DNA from: CAVRCA01 sp965218045
GTDB lineage: Bacteria; Pseudomonadota; Alphaproteobacteria; Acetobacterales; Acetobacteraceae
Assembly: GCA_965218045.1 (NCBI GenBank)
Contig: CBDCJX010000009.1
Coordinates: 682,001-746,000, forward strand
Reading direction: 5' to 3'
DNA: 64,000 nucleotides
In this document: piece after piece, positions 49,415 to 57,474 of the stretch
Layout of the letters: each line of letters opens with the position of its first letter
Position numbering within the stretch: position 1 is the stretch's first letter
Program-made: the position numbers and the translations under genes
The notes under the pieces: generated by a model
Told to the model about the DNA's origin: nothing
Seen by the model: only the letters and a program-made list of their open reading frames with translations
The model's database searches: none

Positions 49415-49725
49415 CGGTACTTCTTCGGCTCGACGCCGCCTTGCGTCAGTCCCTTCTCCCGCTGGCATCTGCGGACCGCTTCCGTTTGCGCGAAGGCCAG
49501 CTCGTCCTGGTGCTGCGCGGCATAGATCGGCACGGCGGTGCCGGCGGCGATCAGGCGCCGCACGGTGGGGTCCTGAAAGACCTGGTCGCGGCACTCGGGC
49601 GGGATCTCGGGCGCCCGATAGCGCGGCGGCTTGAGAGACCCGCCGCAGGCGGCCAGCAGCGGGAAGCAAAGCGCGAGGAGCAGGGTCGGTTGCAGTCGGG
49701 GCAGCGGACCGCACCGGCGCCTCAT
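49393..49725 (-). CDS. Small predicted lipoprotein
   Basis: The 110-residue protein has a lipoprotein signal (TLLLALCFPLLAACGG) with the lipobox LAAC, giving Cys27 as the likely lipidated residue. The mature part is polar, with PPECRDQVFQDPTVRRLIAAG and CQREKGLTQGGVEPKKYRWYPAPF; three further cysteines are present. It lies between nudC and the DUF488 gene, overlapping both (ATGA with nudC, and the DUF488 TTG). I do not recognise a family. An outer-membrane or inner-membrane anchor facing the periplasm is inferred from the lipobox. Confidence 0.7.
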   Translation of the reverse strand: MRRRCGPLPRLQPTLLLALCFPLLAACGGSLKPPRYRAPEIPPECRDQVFQDPTVRRLIAAGTAVPIYAAQHQDELAFAQTEAVRRCQREKGLTQGGVEPKKYRWYPAPF

Positions 49726-50675
49726 CCGGCCGCCATCCAATCCTCGATCAGCCGACGGGCGATGCTGTCGGTGCGCGGCAGGAAGAAGCCGTGCGCCTCG
49801 GGGTTGCGTATCTCGTCGCGCGAGAACCAGCGGGCATCGCGCAGCTCCTGCGGGTCGATCGTGATGCGCTCGGTCAGCCCCTCGGCGTAGAAGCCGAGCA
49901 TGATGTTGGCGGGGAACGGCCAGGGCTGGCTGGAATGGTAGTAGACCGGGCCCACCTCCACCCCGACCTCCTCCAGCACCTCGCGGCGGACCGCCTCCTC
50001 GAGGCTCTCGCCCGGCTCCACAAAGCCGGCGAGGGTGGAATACATGGTGGCGCGCGGAAACCGCTGGGAGTGGCCGAGCAGGCAGGTATCGCCGCGATAC
50101 ACCAGCATGATCACCGCCGGATCGGTGCGCGGGAAGTGCTGCGTGTTGCAGCCGGTGCACTGCATGACGTGGCCGGCGGTCGTCGGCTCGCAGGGGGCGC
50201 CGCACACGCCGCAGAACCGATGCTTGACCCGCCAGTGCATCAGCCCGCGGGCGTGGGCGAGGACGGACGCGTCGCCGGGCGGCAGCAGGCCGCCGCCCAC
50301 CGCCCGCAGATCGACGAAGTCGCCCAGACCGTCGGGCAGCAGCGGCAGCGGATCGTCGGCCGAGCTGATGTCGACGGCGAACACCGGCCGGCCGGCGAGC
50401 ATGCCGAGGAAGCTCCACGGGCCGTCCCGCATCTGCAACGCGGCGGCGGTCTCGCCGGTGAGGTAGACCGCTTCCGACTGGGTGCTCGCCTCGGCACCCT
50501 CCGCCGGCTGGGGCGTGGGGCGCACAAGGTTGCGCGACCGCCAGATCGGCACCAGCAAGGTGTCGGGATTGCTCAGCGCCTGCTCGATCCATGCCTCGTC
50601 CTCGCGCCGCTCCGCCACGCGCTCGAGCGGGCTGCCGGAATAGACGTTCGGGCGGCTGGCGAGGATCAGCGTCAA
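49722..50675 (-). CDS. nudC: NAD+ diphosphatase NudC
   Basis: NudC hydrolyses NADH/NAD+ to NMN and AMP, and removes NAD caps from RNA in E. coli. The 317-residue protein has the zinc site CGVCGAPCEPTTAGHVMQCTGC near residue 165, and the Nudix box GFVEPGESLEEAVRREVLEEVGV near 220, seen in parts, followed by the SQPWPFPANIMLGFYA motif that distinguishes NudC. The start is a TTG at 50675 with GGAG nine bases upstream; no ATG or GTG fits. Its stop overlaps the lipoprotein start. It diverges from the SRP RNA gene. Confidence 0.9.
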   Translation of the reverse strand: MTLILASRPNVYSGSPLERVAERREDEAWIEQALSNPDTLLVPIWRSRNLVRPTPQPAEGAEASTQSEAVYLTGETAAALQMRDGPWSFLGMLAGRPVFAVDISSADDPLPLLPDGLGDFVDLRAVGGGLLPPGDASVLAHARGLMHWRVKHRFCGVCGAPCEPTTAGHVMQCTGCNTQHFPRTDPAVIMLVYRGDTCLLGHSQRFPRATMYSTLAGFVEPGESLEEAVRREVLEEVGVEVGPVYYHSSQPWPFPANIMLGFYAEGLTERITIDPQELRDARWFSRDEIRNPEAHGFFLPRTDSIARRLIEDWMAAG

Positions 50676-50787
50676 GGCGGCTACTCCGGGGGGCGGGATG
50701 CTTGGGTCGCCGGGACGGTGCCACGCGGGCGCAACAGCGGCAACCGGCCAGGGTTGCGGCGCCGGGGGCAATCCATGATATGCAGGC

Positions 50788-50888
50788 GCGGGAGGTCGGC
50801 GGCGGACGGGCGCCTCGCCAACCCGGTCAGGTCCGGAAGGAAGCAGCCGCAACGAGTTTCCGCTCGGGTCGTTCGTTCGGCCTCCCAC
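50788..50888 (+). ncRNA. ffs: Signal recognition particle RNA, small bacterial form
   Basis: GTCAGGTCCGGAAGGAAGC at about 50826-50844 is the universally conserved apical loop and Ffh-binding region of SRP RNA, with the GGAA tetraloop and asymmetric loop. The 5' GGGAGGTCG (50790-50798) pairs with 3' CGGCCTCCC (50878-50886), giving a hairpin of about 97 bases. The position just upstream of dnaX is the usual one in bacteria. Ends are set from the outer stem and are good to a few bases. Confidence 0.92.
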
Positions 50889-50942
50889 CCGACCCACACC
50901 TGACCCGGAGATGGCCGCGTTGGCGGTCAGCGCCACACTCGC

Positions 50943-52901
50943 ATGTCCGGCTTGTTCCAGGATGACACCACCGAGCCGGATGGCGAGCCGCCGCCCCCGT
51001 TGCCGACCGGTCCGGGCCTGTTCGGCGACGACCCGGCTGTGGCACCGGCCGCGGCGGAGGCGCGGCACGCGCCGGCATATCGGGTCTTGGCGCGCAAATA
51101 CCGGCCGACCCGCTTCGGCGACCTGATCGGGCAGGAGGCGATGGTTCGCGTCCTGCGCAACGCCTTCGCCCTCGGGCGGGTGGCGCACGCCTTCATGCTC
51201 ACCGGCGTGCGCGGCGTCGGCAAGACCACCACGGCGCGCATCATCGCCCGGGCGCTGAACTGCATCGGGCCGGACGGGCAGGGCGGCCCCACCGCCGAAC
51301 CGTGCGGCGTGTGCCCGAATTGCACCGCCATCCTGGCCGAGCGGCATCCCGACGTGATGGAGATGGACGCTGCCTCACGCACCGGGGTCGACGACGTGCG
51401 CGAGATCATCGAGGCGACCCGGTTCCGCCCGCTGCAGGCGCGAACCAAGGTGTTCGTCATCGACGAGGTGCACATGCTCTCCCGCAACGCGTTCAACGCG
51501 CTGCTGAAGACGCTCGAGGAGCCGCCGCCACATGTGAAGTTCGTGTTCGCGACCACCGAGATACGCAAGGTGCCGGTGACCGTGCTGTCGCGTTGCCAGC
51601 GCTTCGACCTGCGCCGGGTGGGGCTTGGCGAGCTCGCGCGCCACTTCGCCGGCATTGCCGCCAAGGAGCAGGTGGCGATCGCGCAACCCGCCCTCGAACT
51701 GATCGCCCGCGCGGCCGACGGGTCGGTGCGCGACGGTCTCTCCCTGCTCGACCAGGCGATTGCCCAAGCCGGCGCCCAAGGCGGTGGCGCCACCGGTGCG
51801 CCGATCACGGCGGAGCAGGTAGCGCAGATGCTGGGCCTGGCCGATCGGGGCGACGTGTTCGACCTGCTCGAAGCGGTGATGGCGGGCCGTCCCGCCGCAG
51901 CACTCGCCATCACCGACCGGGCGCATGAGCACGGCGCCGACCTCGGCGCGTTTCTGCAGGATCTGCTTGAACTGATCCATACCGTGACCCGGCTGAAATC
52001 GATCCCCGGGTTGAAGGACAGCGCGGAGCTGCCCGAGGCCGAGCGCACGCGGGGGGCCGAATACGCCGCGCGGTTGAGTATGCCGGTGCTGGGCCGGGCC
52101 TGGCAGATGCTGCTCAAAGGCGTGATGGAGGTGGAGACCGCGCCGGATCGCCGCGCGGCGGCCGAGATGGTGCTGATCCGGCTCTGCCACGTGGCCGACC
52201 TGCCCTCGCCCGGCGATCTGGTCCGCCGTCTGGCGGGGTCGAACCCATCCGCTCCCGCCGCCGCCGTCTCTCCTGGGCCGCCGTCCGGCCCTGGCGGCGG
52301 GATGCGCGCGGTCGCCAACGGGCCGGCGCCAATGCCGACCCCTTCAGTGTCCGCGCCGGACGCCGCCCCGCGCCTGGCCAGCTTCCGCGAGGTCGTCGCC
52401 CTGGTGGCCGACCGGCGCGAGCCCACCTTGCACGGCCACCTGCTCCATTCCGCCCATCTGGTGCGCTTCGCCCCGCCGGTGATCGAGCTGCGGACCCAGC
52501 CGGAGGCACCGCGCGACCTCGCTCCCCGGCTGGCCAAGCTGCTGCTGGAGGCGACCGGCACGCGCTGGACCATCGCGCTCTCCGCAGCACCCGGCGAGCC
52601 CACCTTGGCCGAGCAGGGCAGCACCGCCGACAGTGCCCGACGCGCGACCGCCGCCGATCATCCGCTGGTCCGCGCCATCCTCGAAGCGTTTCCCGGCGCG
52701 CGGATCGAGCAGGTGGTCGATGCCTCGGTCGATCGCTATGGTCTGGCGCTGGCGGAACCCGGTGTCGAGCCCGATATGCCGCCCTTCGCGCCACTCGACG
52801 CCGAGCTGGCCGAGGCCGCGCCGGACGAAGACCTTGATCCCGACAGCCCCGACCCCGACAGCGCCAACCCTGACAGCCCTTCCTGGGAGCCCGAGCCATG
52901 A
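50943..52901 (+). CDS. dnaX: DNA polymerase III subunit gamma/tau
   Basis: DnaX is the clamp-loader ATPase and replisome organiser. The 652-residue protein has FGDLIGQEAMVRVLRNA, Walker A GVRGVGKTTTARIIARALNC near residue 80, a zinc site (CGVCPNC), EMDAASRTGVDDVREI, Walker B region VFVIDEVHMLS and LSRCQRFDLRR. The C-terminal 200 residues are proline/alanine-rich and then acidic (the tau-type extension), ending PDSPSWEPEP. It lies 55 bases after the SRP RNA. ybaB overlaps its stop by four bases. Confidence 0.94.
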   Translation: MSGLFQDDTTEPDGEPPPPLPTGPGLFGDDPAVAPAAAEARHAPAYRVLARKYRPTRFGDLIGQEAMVRVLRNAFALGRVAHAFMLTGVRGVGKTTTARIIARALNCIGPDGQGGPTAEPCGVCPNCTAILAERHPDVMEMDAASRTGVDDVREIIEATRFRPLQARTKVFVIDEVHMLSRNAFNALLKTLEEPPPHVKFVFATTEIRKVPVTVLSRCQRFDLRRVGLGELARHFAGIAAKEQVAIAQPALELIARAADGSVRDGLSLLDQAIAQAGAQGGGATGAPITAEQVAQMLGLADRGDVFDLLEAVMAGRPAAALAITDRAHEHGADLGAFLQDLLELIHTVTRLKSIPGLKDSAELPEAERTRGAEYAARLSMPVLGRAWQMLLKGVMEVETAPDRRAAAEMVLIRLCHVADLPSPGDLVRRLAGSNPSAPAAAVSPGPPSGPGGGMRAVANGPAPMPTPSVSAPDAAPRLASFREVVALVADRREPTLHGHLLHSAHLVRFAPPVIELRTQPEAPRDLAPRLAKLLLEATGTRWTIALSAAPGEPTLAEQGSTADSARRATAADHPLVRAILEAFPGARIEQVVDASVDRYGLALAEPGVEPDMPPFAPLDAELAEAAPDEDLDPDSPDPDSANPDSPSWEPEP

Positions 52902-53221
52902 AGAACCTCGCCGGCCTGATGAAGCAGGCCTCGGAGATGCAGGCCAAGATGCAGGAGATGCAGGCCAAGCTGGAGAGCATGGAGGCGGACGGCGTCGCCG
53001 GCGCCGGCATGGTGACCGTGACGCTCAACGGAAGGGGCGAGATGAAGCGTCTCAAGCTCGATCCGAAGCTCGCCGACCCGGCGGAGACCGAAATGCTGGA
53101 GGATCTGATCGTCGCCGCCCACGCCGATGCCAAGGGCAAGATCGAGGCGTTGTCCGGCGAGGAGATGCAGAAGATCACCGGCGGCATGCAGCTGCCGCCG
53201 GGCATGAAGCTGCCGTTCTAG
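52898..53221 (+). CDS. YbaB/EbfC nucleoid-associated protein
   Basis: The 107-residue protein starts KNLAGLMKQASEMQAKMQEMQAKLESMEADG, a helical dimerisation segment with methionine and glutamine repeats (shown in part), then GMVTVTLNGRGEMKRLKLDPKLADP, the YbaB core, and ends GGMQLPPGMKLPF. Members bind DNA without strong sequence preference. The dnaX-ybaB-recR order is conserved across many bacteria. Its ATG overlaps the dnaX stop. A 74-bp gap with an unusual hairpin separates it from recR. Confidence 0.93.
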   Translation: MKNLAGLMKQASEMQAKMQEMQAKLESMEADGVAGAGMVTVTLNGRGEMKRLKLDPKLADPAETEMLEDLIVAAHADAKGKIEALSGEEMQKITGGMQLPPGMKLPF

Positions 53222-53232
53222 TGTTCAGTGAT

Positions 53233-53295
53233 CAGTGGCCGGTGATCAGTCGGCGGTGCTTCATCCTGGTCGCTGGTCACTGATCACGGCCACTG
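53233..53295 (+). repeat. Inverted repeat ending at the recR start codon
   Basis: CAGTGGCCGGTGATCAGT (53233-53250) and ACTGATCACGGCCACTG (53279-53295) are a near-perfect inverted pair of 17-18 bp with one bulged base, separated by 28 bases. GTGATCAGT also repeats directly at 53228 and 53242. The right arm ends one base before the recR ATG at 53296, and no Shine-Dalgarno is visible between them, so a hairpin in the mRNA would cover the recR start region. Confidence 0.65.
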
Positions 53296-53889
53296 ATGGG
53301 CGGACCCGAGGTCGAGCATCTGATCGGGCTGCTGGCGAAGCTGCCGGGTCTCGGCCCGCGCAGCGCGCAGCGGGCGGCGCTGCGCATGTTGCAGCAGCCG
53401 CACCTGCGCATGCTGCCGCTCGCGGCGGCGCTGAGCGAGGCGGCCCGCGTGGTCCGCTCGTGCAGCTTGTGCGGCAATCTCGACAGCCGCGACCCGTGTG
53501 CGATCTGTGCCGACCCGCGGCGCGACCGCAGCTCGATCTGCGTGGTGGAGGGCGTGGGCGATCTGTGGGCGCTGGAGCGGGCGTCGGTGCATCGCGGCCT
53601 GTATCACGTGCTTGGCGGCACCCTGTCTGCACTCGCCGGCATCGGGCCGGAGGACCTCAACACGGCCGCGCTGCTGGCTCGGGTGACCGAGGGCGATGTC
53701 AGCGAGATCATCCTCGCCCTCGGCGCCACGGTGGACGGCGCCACCACCGCGCACTGGCTCACCGAGCGGCTGAAACCGCTTGGCGTCGCGGTGACCCGCG
53801 TCGGGCAGGGGGTGCCGATGGGTGGCGCGCTCGACGTGCTGGATGACGGCACCTTGGCCGCCGCCTTGCGCGCGCGGCGACCGGCGTGA
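53296..53889 (+). CDS. recR: Recombination mediator RecR
   Basis: RecR, with RecO and RecF, loads RecA on gapped DNA. The 197-residue protein has the helix-hairpin-helix LLAKLPGLGPRSAQRAAL near residue 10, the zinc finger CSLCGNLDSRDPCAIC near 56, and a Toprim domain (ICVVEGVGDLWALER, then HVLGGTLSALAGIGPEDLNT). The C-terminal VTRVGQGVPMGGALDVLDDGTLAAALRARRP is the standard tail. It directly follows a long hairpin with no clear ribosome site. The amine oxidase gene starts four bases before its stop. Confidence 0.94.
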   Translation: MGGPEVEHLIGLLAKLPGLGPRSAQRAALRMLQQPHLRMLPLAAALSEAARVVRSCSLCGNLDSRDPCAICADPRRDRSSICVVEGVGDLWALERASVHRGLYHVLGGTLSALAGIGPEDLNTAALLARVTEGDVSEIILALGATVDGATTAHWLTERLKPLGVAVTRVGQGVPMGGALDVLDDGTLAAALRARRPA

Positions 53890-55451
53890 GCCTGTCGCGC
53901 CGCGCGCTGATCCAGGCGGTCGGTCGCGCCGGCGGTGTCGGCGCCGCGTATCGGACGATGGCGGCGATGGGGCTGCTGGCGGCGCCGCCTGCCTATGCCG
54001 GGCCGCCCGTGCTGCCGCCGGGCAACGGCACGCGGGTGGTGGTGCTCGGCGCCGGCATCGCGGGGATGGTGCTGGCTTGGGAGTTGCGCCAGGCCGGCTA
54101 CGCGGTGAGCGTGCTGGAGGCGCGCGACCGGGCGGGTGGACGCAACTGGTCGCTGCGGTCCGGTGACGCGATCATCGAGACCGACAGCGCGCAGCGGGTG
54201 CGTTGGGGCGTCGGCGAGCATCTGTATTTCAACCCGGGACCCGCGCGCATTCCCTGGCACCACGAGGGCATCCTCTCGTATTGCCGCACGCTCGGCGTGA
54301 AGCTGGAGGTGATGTGCAACGACAATCGTGGCGCGTTCATGCAGGACGACGCCGCGTTCGGTGGCAAGCCGCAACGCAACGGCGCCGTGGTGAACGACGC
54401 GCGCGGCTACGTCGCCGAAATGGCCGCGAAAGCGGTGGACGCGGCCGAACTGGTCGCTCCCGTGACAATCGAGGACAAGGAGCGCCTGCGCGATTTCCTT
54501 CGGGCGTTCGGCGCGCTGGATCGCGACCTCGTCTACCACGGGTCGAGCCGTTCAGGCTTCGCGCACCCGCCGGACGTGGCGGAGGGCAAGCTCCGCGAGC
54601 CGCTCGATCTGCGTCAGCTCATGGTCTCGGATTTCTGGCAGGGCCGGATGCAGTTTGGCGAATCGAGGCATCAGGCGCCGACGATGTTGCAGCCGGTCGG
54701 CGGCATGGGCACGGTCGGACAGACGTTCGGCCGCAAGCTTGGCTCGGTGATCACCCTCGGCGCCGAGGTGAGTGATATGCGGCGGACGGCGGACGGGGCG
54801 CGGGTGGTCTGGAAGGACGCCAAGACCGGCGCGGTGCAAGCGATCGAAGCGCCGCTGGTGGTCTGCACGATCCCGTTCTCGGCCTTGCGCGGCATGCCAG
54901 CGGATTTCTCGCCGGAGACTTCAGGCGCGATCGCCACGCTCGACTACGTTCCGGCGGCAAAGGTCGCGTTCGAGGCACGGACCCGGTTCTGGGAGACCGA
55001 GGATCAGATCTATGGCGGGATCTCCTGGACCAGCCGCCCTGCCACGCAGATCTGGTATCCGAGTGCCGGCATCCAGCAGCGGAAGGGCATCCTGGTCGGC
55101 GCCTATATCTGGTCGGGCGAGATCGGCGACGCCTTCGCCGACAAGTCGGTGGCGCGGCGGCTCGAGGACACGCTCGCCGATGACGAGGTGGTGCATCCCG
55201 ATTGTCGCGACCATCTGCGCGACGGCGTCAGCGTGGCCTGGAAGAAGATCCCGTTCAGTCGCGGCGCCTGGGCGGAGTGGAGCCGCGACGCGCGCGCCGG
55301 CTTCTATGCCAAGCTGCTGGAGGGCGACGGGCCGTTCCTGTTTTGCGGCGAGCACATGTCGTACATCAATGGCTGGCAGGAAGGCGCGGTGCGCTCGGCG
55401 CATCACGTGCTGACGCAGATCGCCGCCCGGACCCGCACCGCCAACCCGTAG
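53886..55451 (+). CDS. Tat-exported flavin amine oxidase
   Basis: The 521-residue protein starts at a GTG overlapping the recR stop and has a twin-arginine signal (LSRRALIQAVGRAGGVGAAYR, then a hydrophobic stretch to PAYAG), so it should be folded before export. The FAD-binding site is VVVLGAGIAGMVLAWELRQAGYAVSVLEARDRAGGR in the usual order, and the C-terminal FCGEHMSYINGWQEGAVRSAH closes the flavin fold. It resembles monoamine, tryptophan or polyamine oxidases and would oxidise an amine in the periplasm with O2. The substrate is not known. Confidence 0.85.
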   Translation: MSLSRRALIQAVGRAGGVGAAYRTMAAMGLLAAPPAYAGPPVLPPGNGTRVVVLGAGIAGMVLAWELRQAGYAVSVLEARDRAGGRNWSLRSGDAIIETDSAQRVRWGVGEHLYFNPGPARIPWHHEGILSYCRTLGVKLEVMCNDNRGAFMQDDAAFGGKPQRNGAVVNDARGYVAEMAAKAVDAAELVAPVTIEDKERLRDFLRAFGALDRDLVYHGSSRSGFAHPPDVAEGKLREPLDLRQLMVSDFWQGRMQFGESRHQAPTMLQPVGGMGTVGQTFGRKLGSVITLGAEVSDMRRTADGARVVWKDAKTGAVQAIEAPLVVCTIPFSALRGMPADFSPETSGAIATLDYVPAAKVAFEARTRFWETEDQIYGGISWTSRPATQIWYPSAGIQQRKGILVGAYIWSGEIGDAFADKSVARRLEDTLADDEVVHPDCRDHLRDGVSVAWKKIPFSRGAWAEWSRDARAGFYAKLLEGDGPFLFCGEHMSYINGWQEGAVRSAHHVLTQIAARTRTANP

Positions 55452-55469
55452 TGTTGGTGCCCTCGCGCT

Positions 55470-55734
55470 CGAATGCCGGCAGATCTCGCGGGCGAGACGA
55501 ACCGCGCCGGCACGCGGCACCTAGTTGCGGCCGTTCGACCAGCAGCATCCCGCCCATCCCCGCGATTGGCTGCAAGGGGAACAGCAAGCAGCCGCCTGGC
55601 CGCAGCGCGTCCAGCGCGGCCCAGCTCGGCTGCGTAATCCCGGCGTTGACGTAGACACGGTCCACCTTTGGCAGGTTCCCGGCCAGCGCCGCGCTCGGGT
55701 TATACCGAGACTCGGGAACGGTGACCTGTGGCAA
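55470..55734 (-). pseudogene. Fragment of a protein-L-isoaspartate methyltransferase-like gene
   Basis: The minus-strand frame from 55734 reads SAALAGNLPKVDRVYVNAGITQPSWAALDALRPGGCLLFPLQPIAGMGGMLLVER, the C-terminal half of PCMT-like methyltransferases (shown in parts). After LLVER a different frame continues the expected tail (ARFVSPARSAGIRAR), which implies a frameshift. The N-terminal half with the SAM site is absent, and the fragment stops exactly where a palindromic repeat begins at 55739. It is therefore a decayed remnant. It is antisense to the amine oxidase tail in its last part. Confidence 0.65.
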
Positions 55735-55738
55735 GCGC

Positions 55739-55835
55739 CGTCATCGCGAGGCGCGCAGCGCCGTGGCGATCCATCGCGCTACTCCGAGCTGCGAGCTTGG
55801 ATCGCCACGGCGCTGCGCGGCGGCTCGCGATGACG
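55739..55835. repeat. Near-perfect palindromic repeat next to the pcm fragment
   Basis: Arms at 55739-55773 and 55798-55835 pair almost perfectly over about 35 bp (CGTCATCGCGAG ... GCGCCGTGGCGATCCA against its inverse), with a 24-bp centre and a few unpaired bases. It shares its consensus with the copy at 45321-45419. The element abuts the 5' end of the methyltransferase fragment and precedes the LLM gene's stop at 55860. Confidence 0.8.
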
Positions 55836-55859
55836 AGTCAGTATCATTGGGTCTTGGTA

Positions 55860-56756
55860 TTACAGCAGGTCCGCCACCGTCTCGCGATACCGCGTGATCG
55901 CGGCGAGGTGGTCGGCGGCGGTGTGGCCGGCGATGCGCTGGTGATGGCCGCGCGGGAAGGTGGTGTGGGCGGTCACGTGGCTGACGCCGGCTTGCTTCCA
56001 GAAGCCGATCTCGCGTCGCCAGTCGGCCTCGGTGCCAGCGCCGGGGGAGACCCACACCTCAATACCCATCCGCGCCGGATCGCGAGCGGCCTCGCGGGTG
56101 AGGCGGCGCAGCTTGTCGAAGGCGGCAAGCGCGCTGTCGTCCGCCGGATACGCGAGCGGCATGAAGCCGTCGCCGTATTTCGCCGCGCGGCGAAACGTCG
56201 CCTCGGCATGGCCGCCGAACCAGAGCGGCACGCGACCGGACGGCGGGCGCGGGTTGATGCCGACATCCTCCAGGCGGTGGAACGCGCCGGTGAAATCAAC
56301 ATGCGGCTCGGCCCACAACGCTTGCATGACGCGCACCTGCTCCTCCGAGCGCTTGCCGCGATTGGCGAAGTTCTCGTTGAGGCCGACGAACTCGACCGGG
56401 TTCCAGCCGACGCCGACGCCGAGGCGAAACCGGCCACCGCACAGCACGTCGAGGCACGCCGCCTGCTTGGCGACCAGCACCGCCTGGCGCTGCGCCAGGA
56501 TCAGCACCCCGGCGGCGAAGCCGATGCGTTGCGTGCAGGCCGCGAGAAAGCCGAACAGCACGAACGGATCATGATACGCGACGTCGGTGGTGCCGACCGC
56601 ATCGCCGCCCTCGGCGCTGGCCGGATTGGCGCCGAGCACGTGATCGGGTGCGACCAGATAGTCGAACCCGAGCTCTTCCGCCGCCTGCGCGTAGTCGCGA
56701 ATCACCGCCGGACCCGCGCCGATGTCGCCAATCGGCAACGACGCTCCAATCTGCAT
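55860..56756 (-). CDS. LLM class flavin-dependent oxidoreductase (TIGR03619 type)
   Basis: The 298-residue protein has the luciferase-like barrel: QIGASLPIGDIGAGPAVIRDYAQAAEELGFDYLVAPDHV (family pattern), ACTQRIGFAAGVLILAQRQAVLVAKQAACLDVLCGGRFRLGVGVGWN in the usual order, and RVPLWFGGHAEATFRRAAKYGDGFMP. The sequence supports F420 or FMN binding equally. It is distinct from the LLM protein at 23223, which shares fold but few exact residues. It is transcribed away from the copper cluster, sharing a 160-bp control region with it. Confidence 0.85.
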   Translation of the reverse strand: MQIGASLPIGDIGAGPAVIRDYAQAAEELGFDYLVAPDHVLGANPASAEGGDAVGTTDVAYHDPFVLFGFLAACTQRIGFAAGVLILAQRQAVLVAKQAACLDVLCGGRFRLGVGVGWNPVEFVGLNENFANRGKRSEEQVRVMQALWAEPHVDFTGAFHRLEDVGINPRPPSGRVPLWFGGHAEATFRRAAKYGDGFMPLAYPADDSALAAFDKLRRLTREAARDPARMGIEVWVSPGAGTEADWRREIGFWKQAGVSHVTAHTTFPRGHHQRIAGHTAADHLAAITRYRETVADLL

Positions 56757-56818
56757 GGCCGTTTCCTCCTGCGTGGCCGCTCAGGCTAGCACCGAGCTGC
56801 CGATCACGCGCCATTGGC

Positions 56819-56846
56819 TTGACCTGCCAACGTGGCAATCTTGCAG
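56819..56846 (+). promoter_or_regulatory. Candidate CueR/MerR-type copper promoter
   Basis: TTGACC (56819-56824) is followed by the dyad TGCCAACGTGGCA (56825-56837) and then ATCTTGCAGG. Copper-responsive CueR promoters in alphaproteobacteria have TTGACC, a TGCCA/TGGCA-type dyad in a long spacer and a -10 box about 19 bases later; the dyad fits, the -10 here (near 56844) is weak. It lies 70 bases upstream of the cytochrome gene that heads the copper cluster. The call is by pattern only. Confidence 0.4.
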
Positions 56847-56915
56847 GCACTCACCGACCAGCCCTGCGAGAGGACGCGTGACGATGACCGGCCAGTCCGC
56901 CGAGAACAGCCGCAC

Positions 56916-57473
56916 ATGAAGACAGTCCTCCTCACCGTCATCGCGGTGATCCTGGCGGCCGTCATCGCCGGGGCCGCGATCGTCTATTCCGGCGCCTACA
57001 ACGTGGCGGCTACCGAGCCGCATTGGGAGGTTACATACTGGCTCCTGAACGCCGCTCGCACGCGCTCAATCGAGGCGCACGCCGGCGGCATCGCGGTTCC
57101 GGCCCGGTTCGACGACCAGTCCAGGATCGTTTCCGCGGCAGGCCACTTCGCCGAGCATTGTGCCGTGTGCCACGGCACGCCTGGAGGTGACAAAGGCGAG
57201 CTCGGGGCCGGCATGTATCCGCAGCCGCCGGACCTGACGAACGTGAGCCAGCGCTTCAGCCCGGCACAACTGTTCTGGATCCTCAAGCACGGCATCAAGA
57301 TGAGCGGAATGCCGTCGATGGAAGACGATGGCGACGACATGCTGTGGTCGACCGTCGGTTTGCTCGAAAAGCTGCCCGGCATGAGCCACGACGATTTCGA
57401 GCGTCTGCGCGTGGCCTCGCAGGCCCATGGTGAAGACGATCACCACCACGATCACCACACCGAGGGACATTGG
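56916..57473 (+). CDS. Cytochrome c of the copper cluster, stop codon apparently lost
   Basis: The recognisable protein is about 186 residues: an N-terminal membrane helix (TVLLTVIAVILAAVIAGAAIVYSG), then a mono-haem domain with CAVCH near residue 85 and the axial methionine in KMSGMPSMEDD. The tail is His-rich (HGEDDHHHDHHTEGHW), which suggests copper binding. The frame has no stop here: it runs on in frame 0 until 58535 across the downstream copA copy, which is in another frame. TGG at 57471-57473, at the expected end just before the next ATG, may be a mutated TGA. Transfer of electrons from or to the copper oxidase is inferred. Confidence 0.7.
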
Positions 57474-57474
57474 G

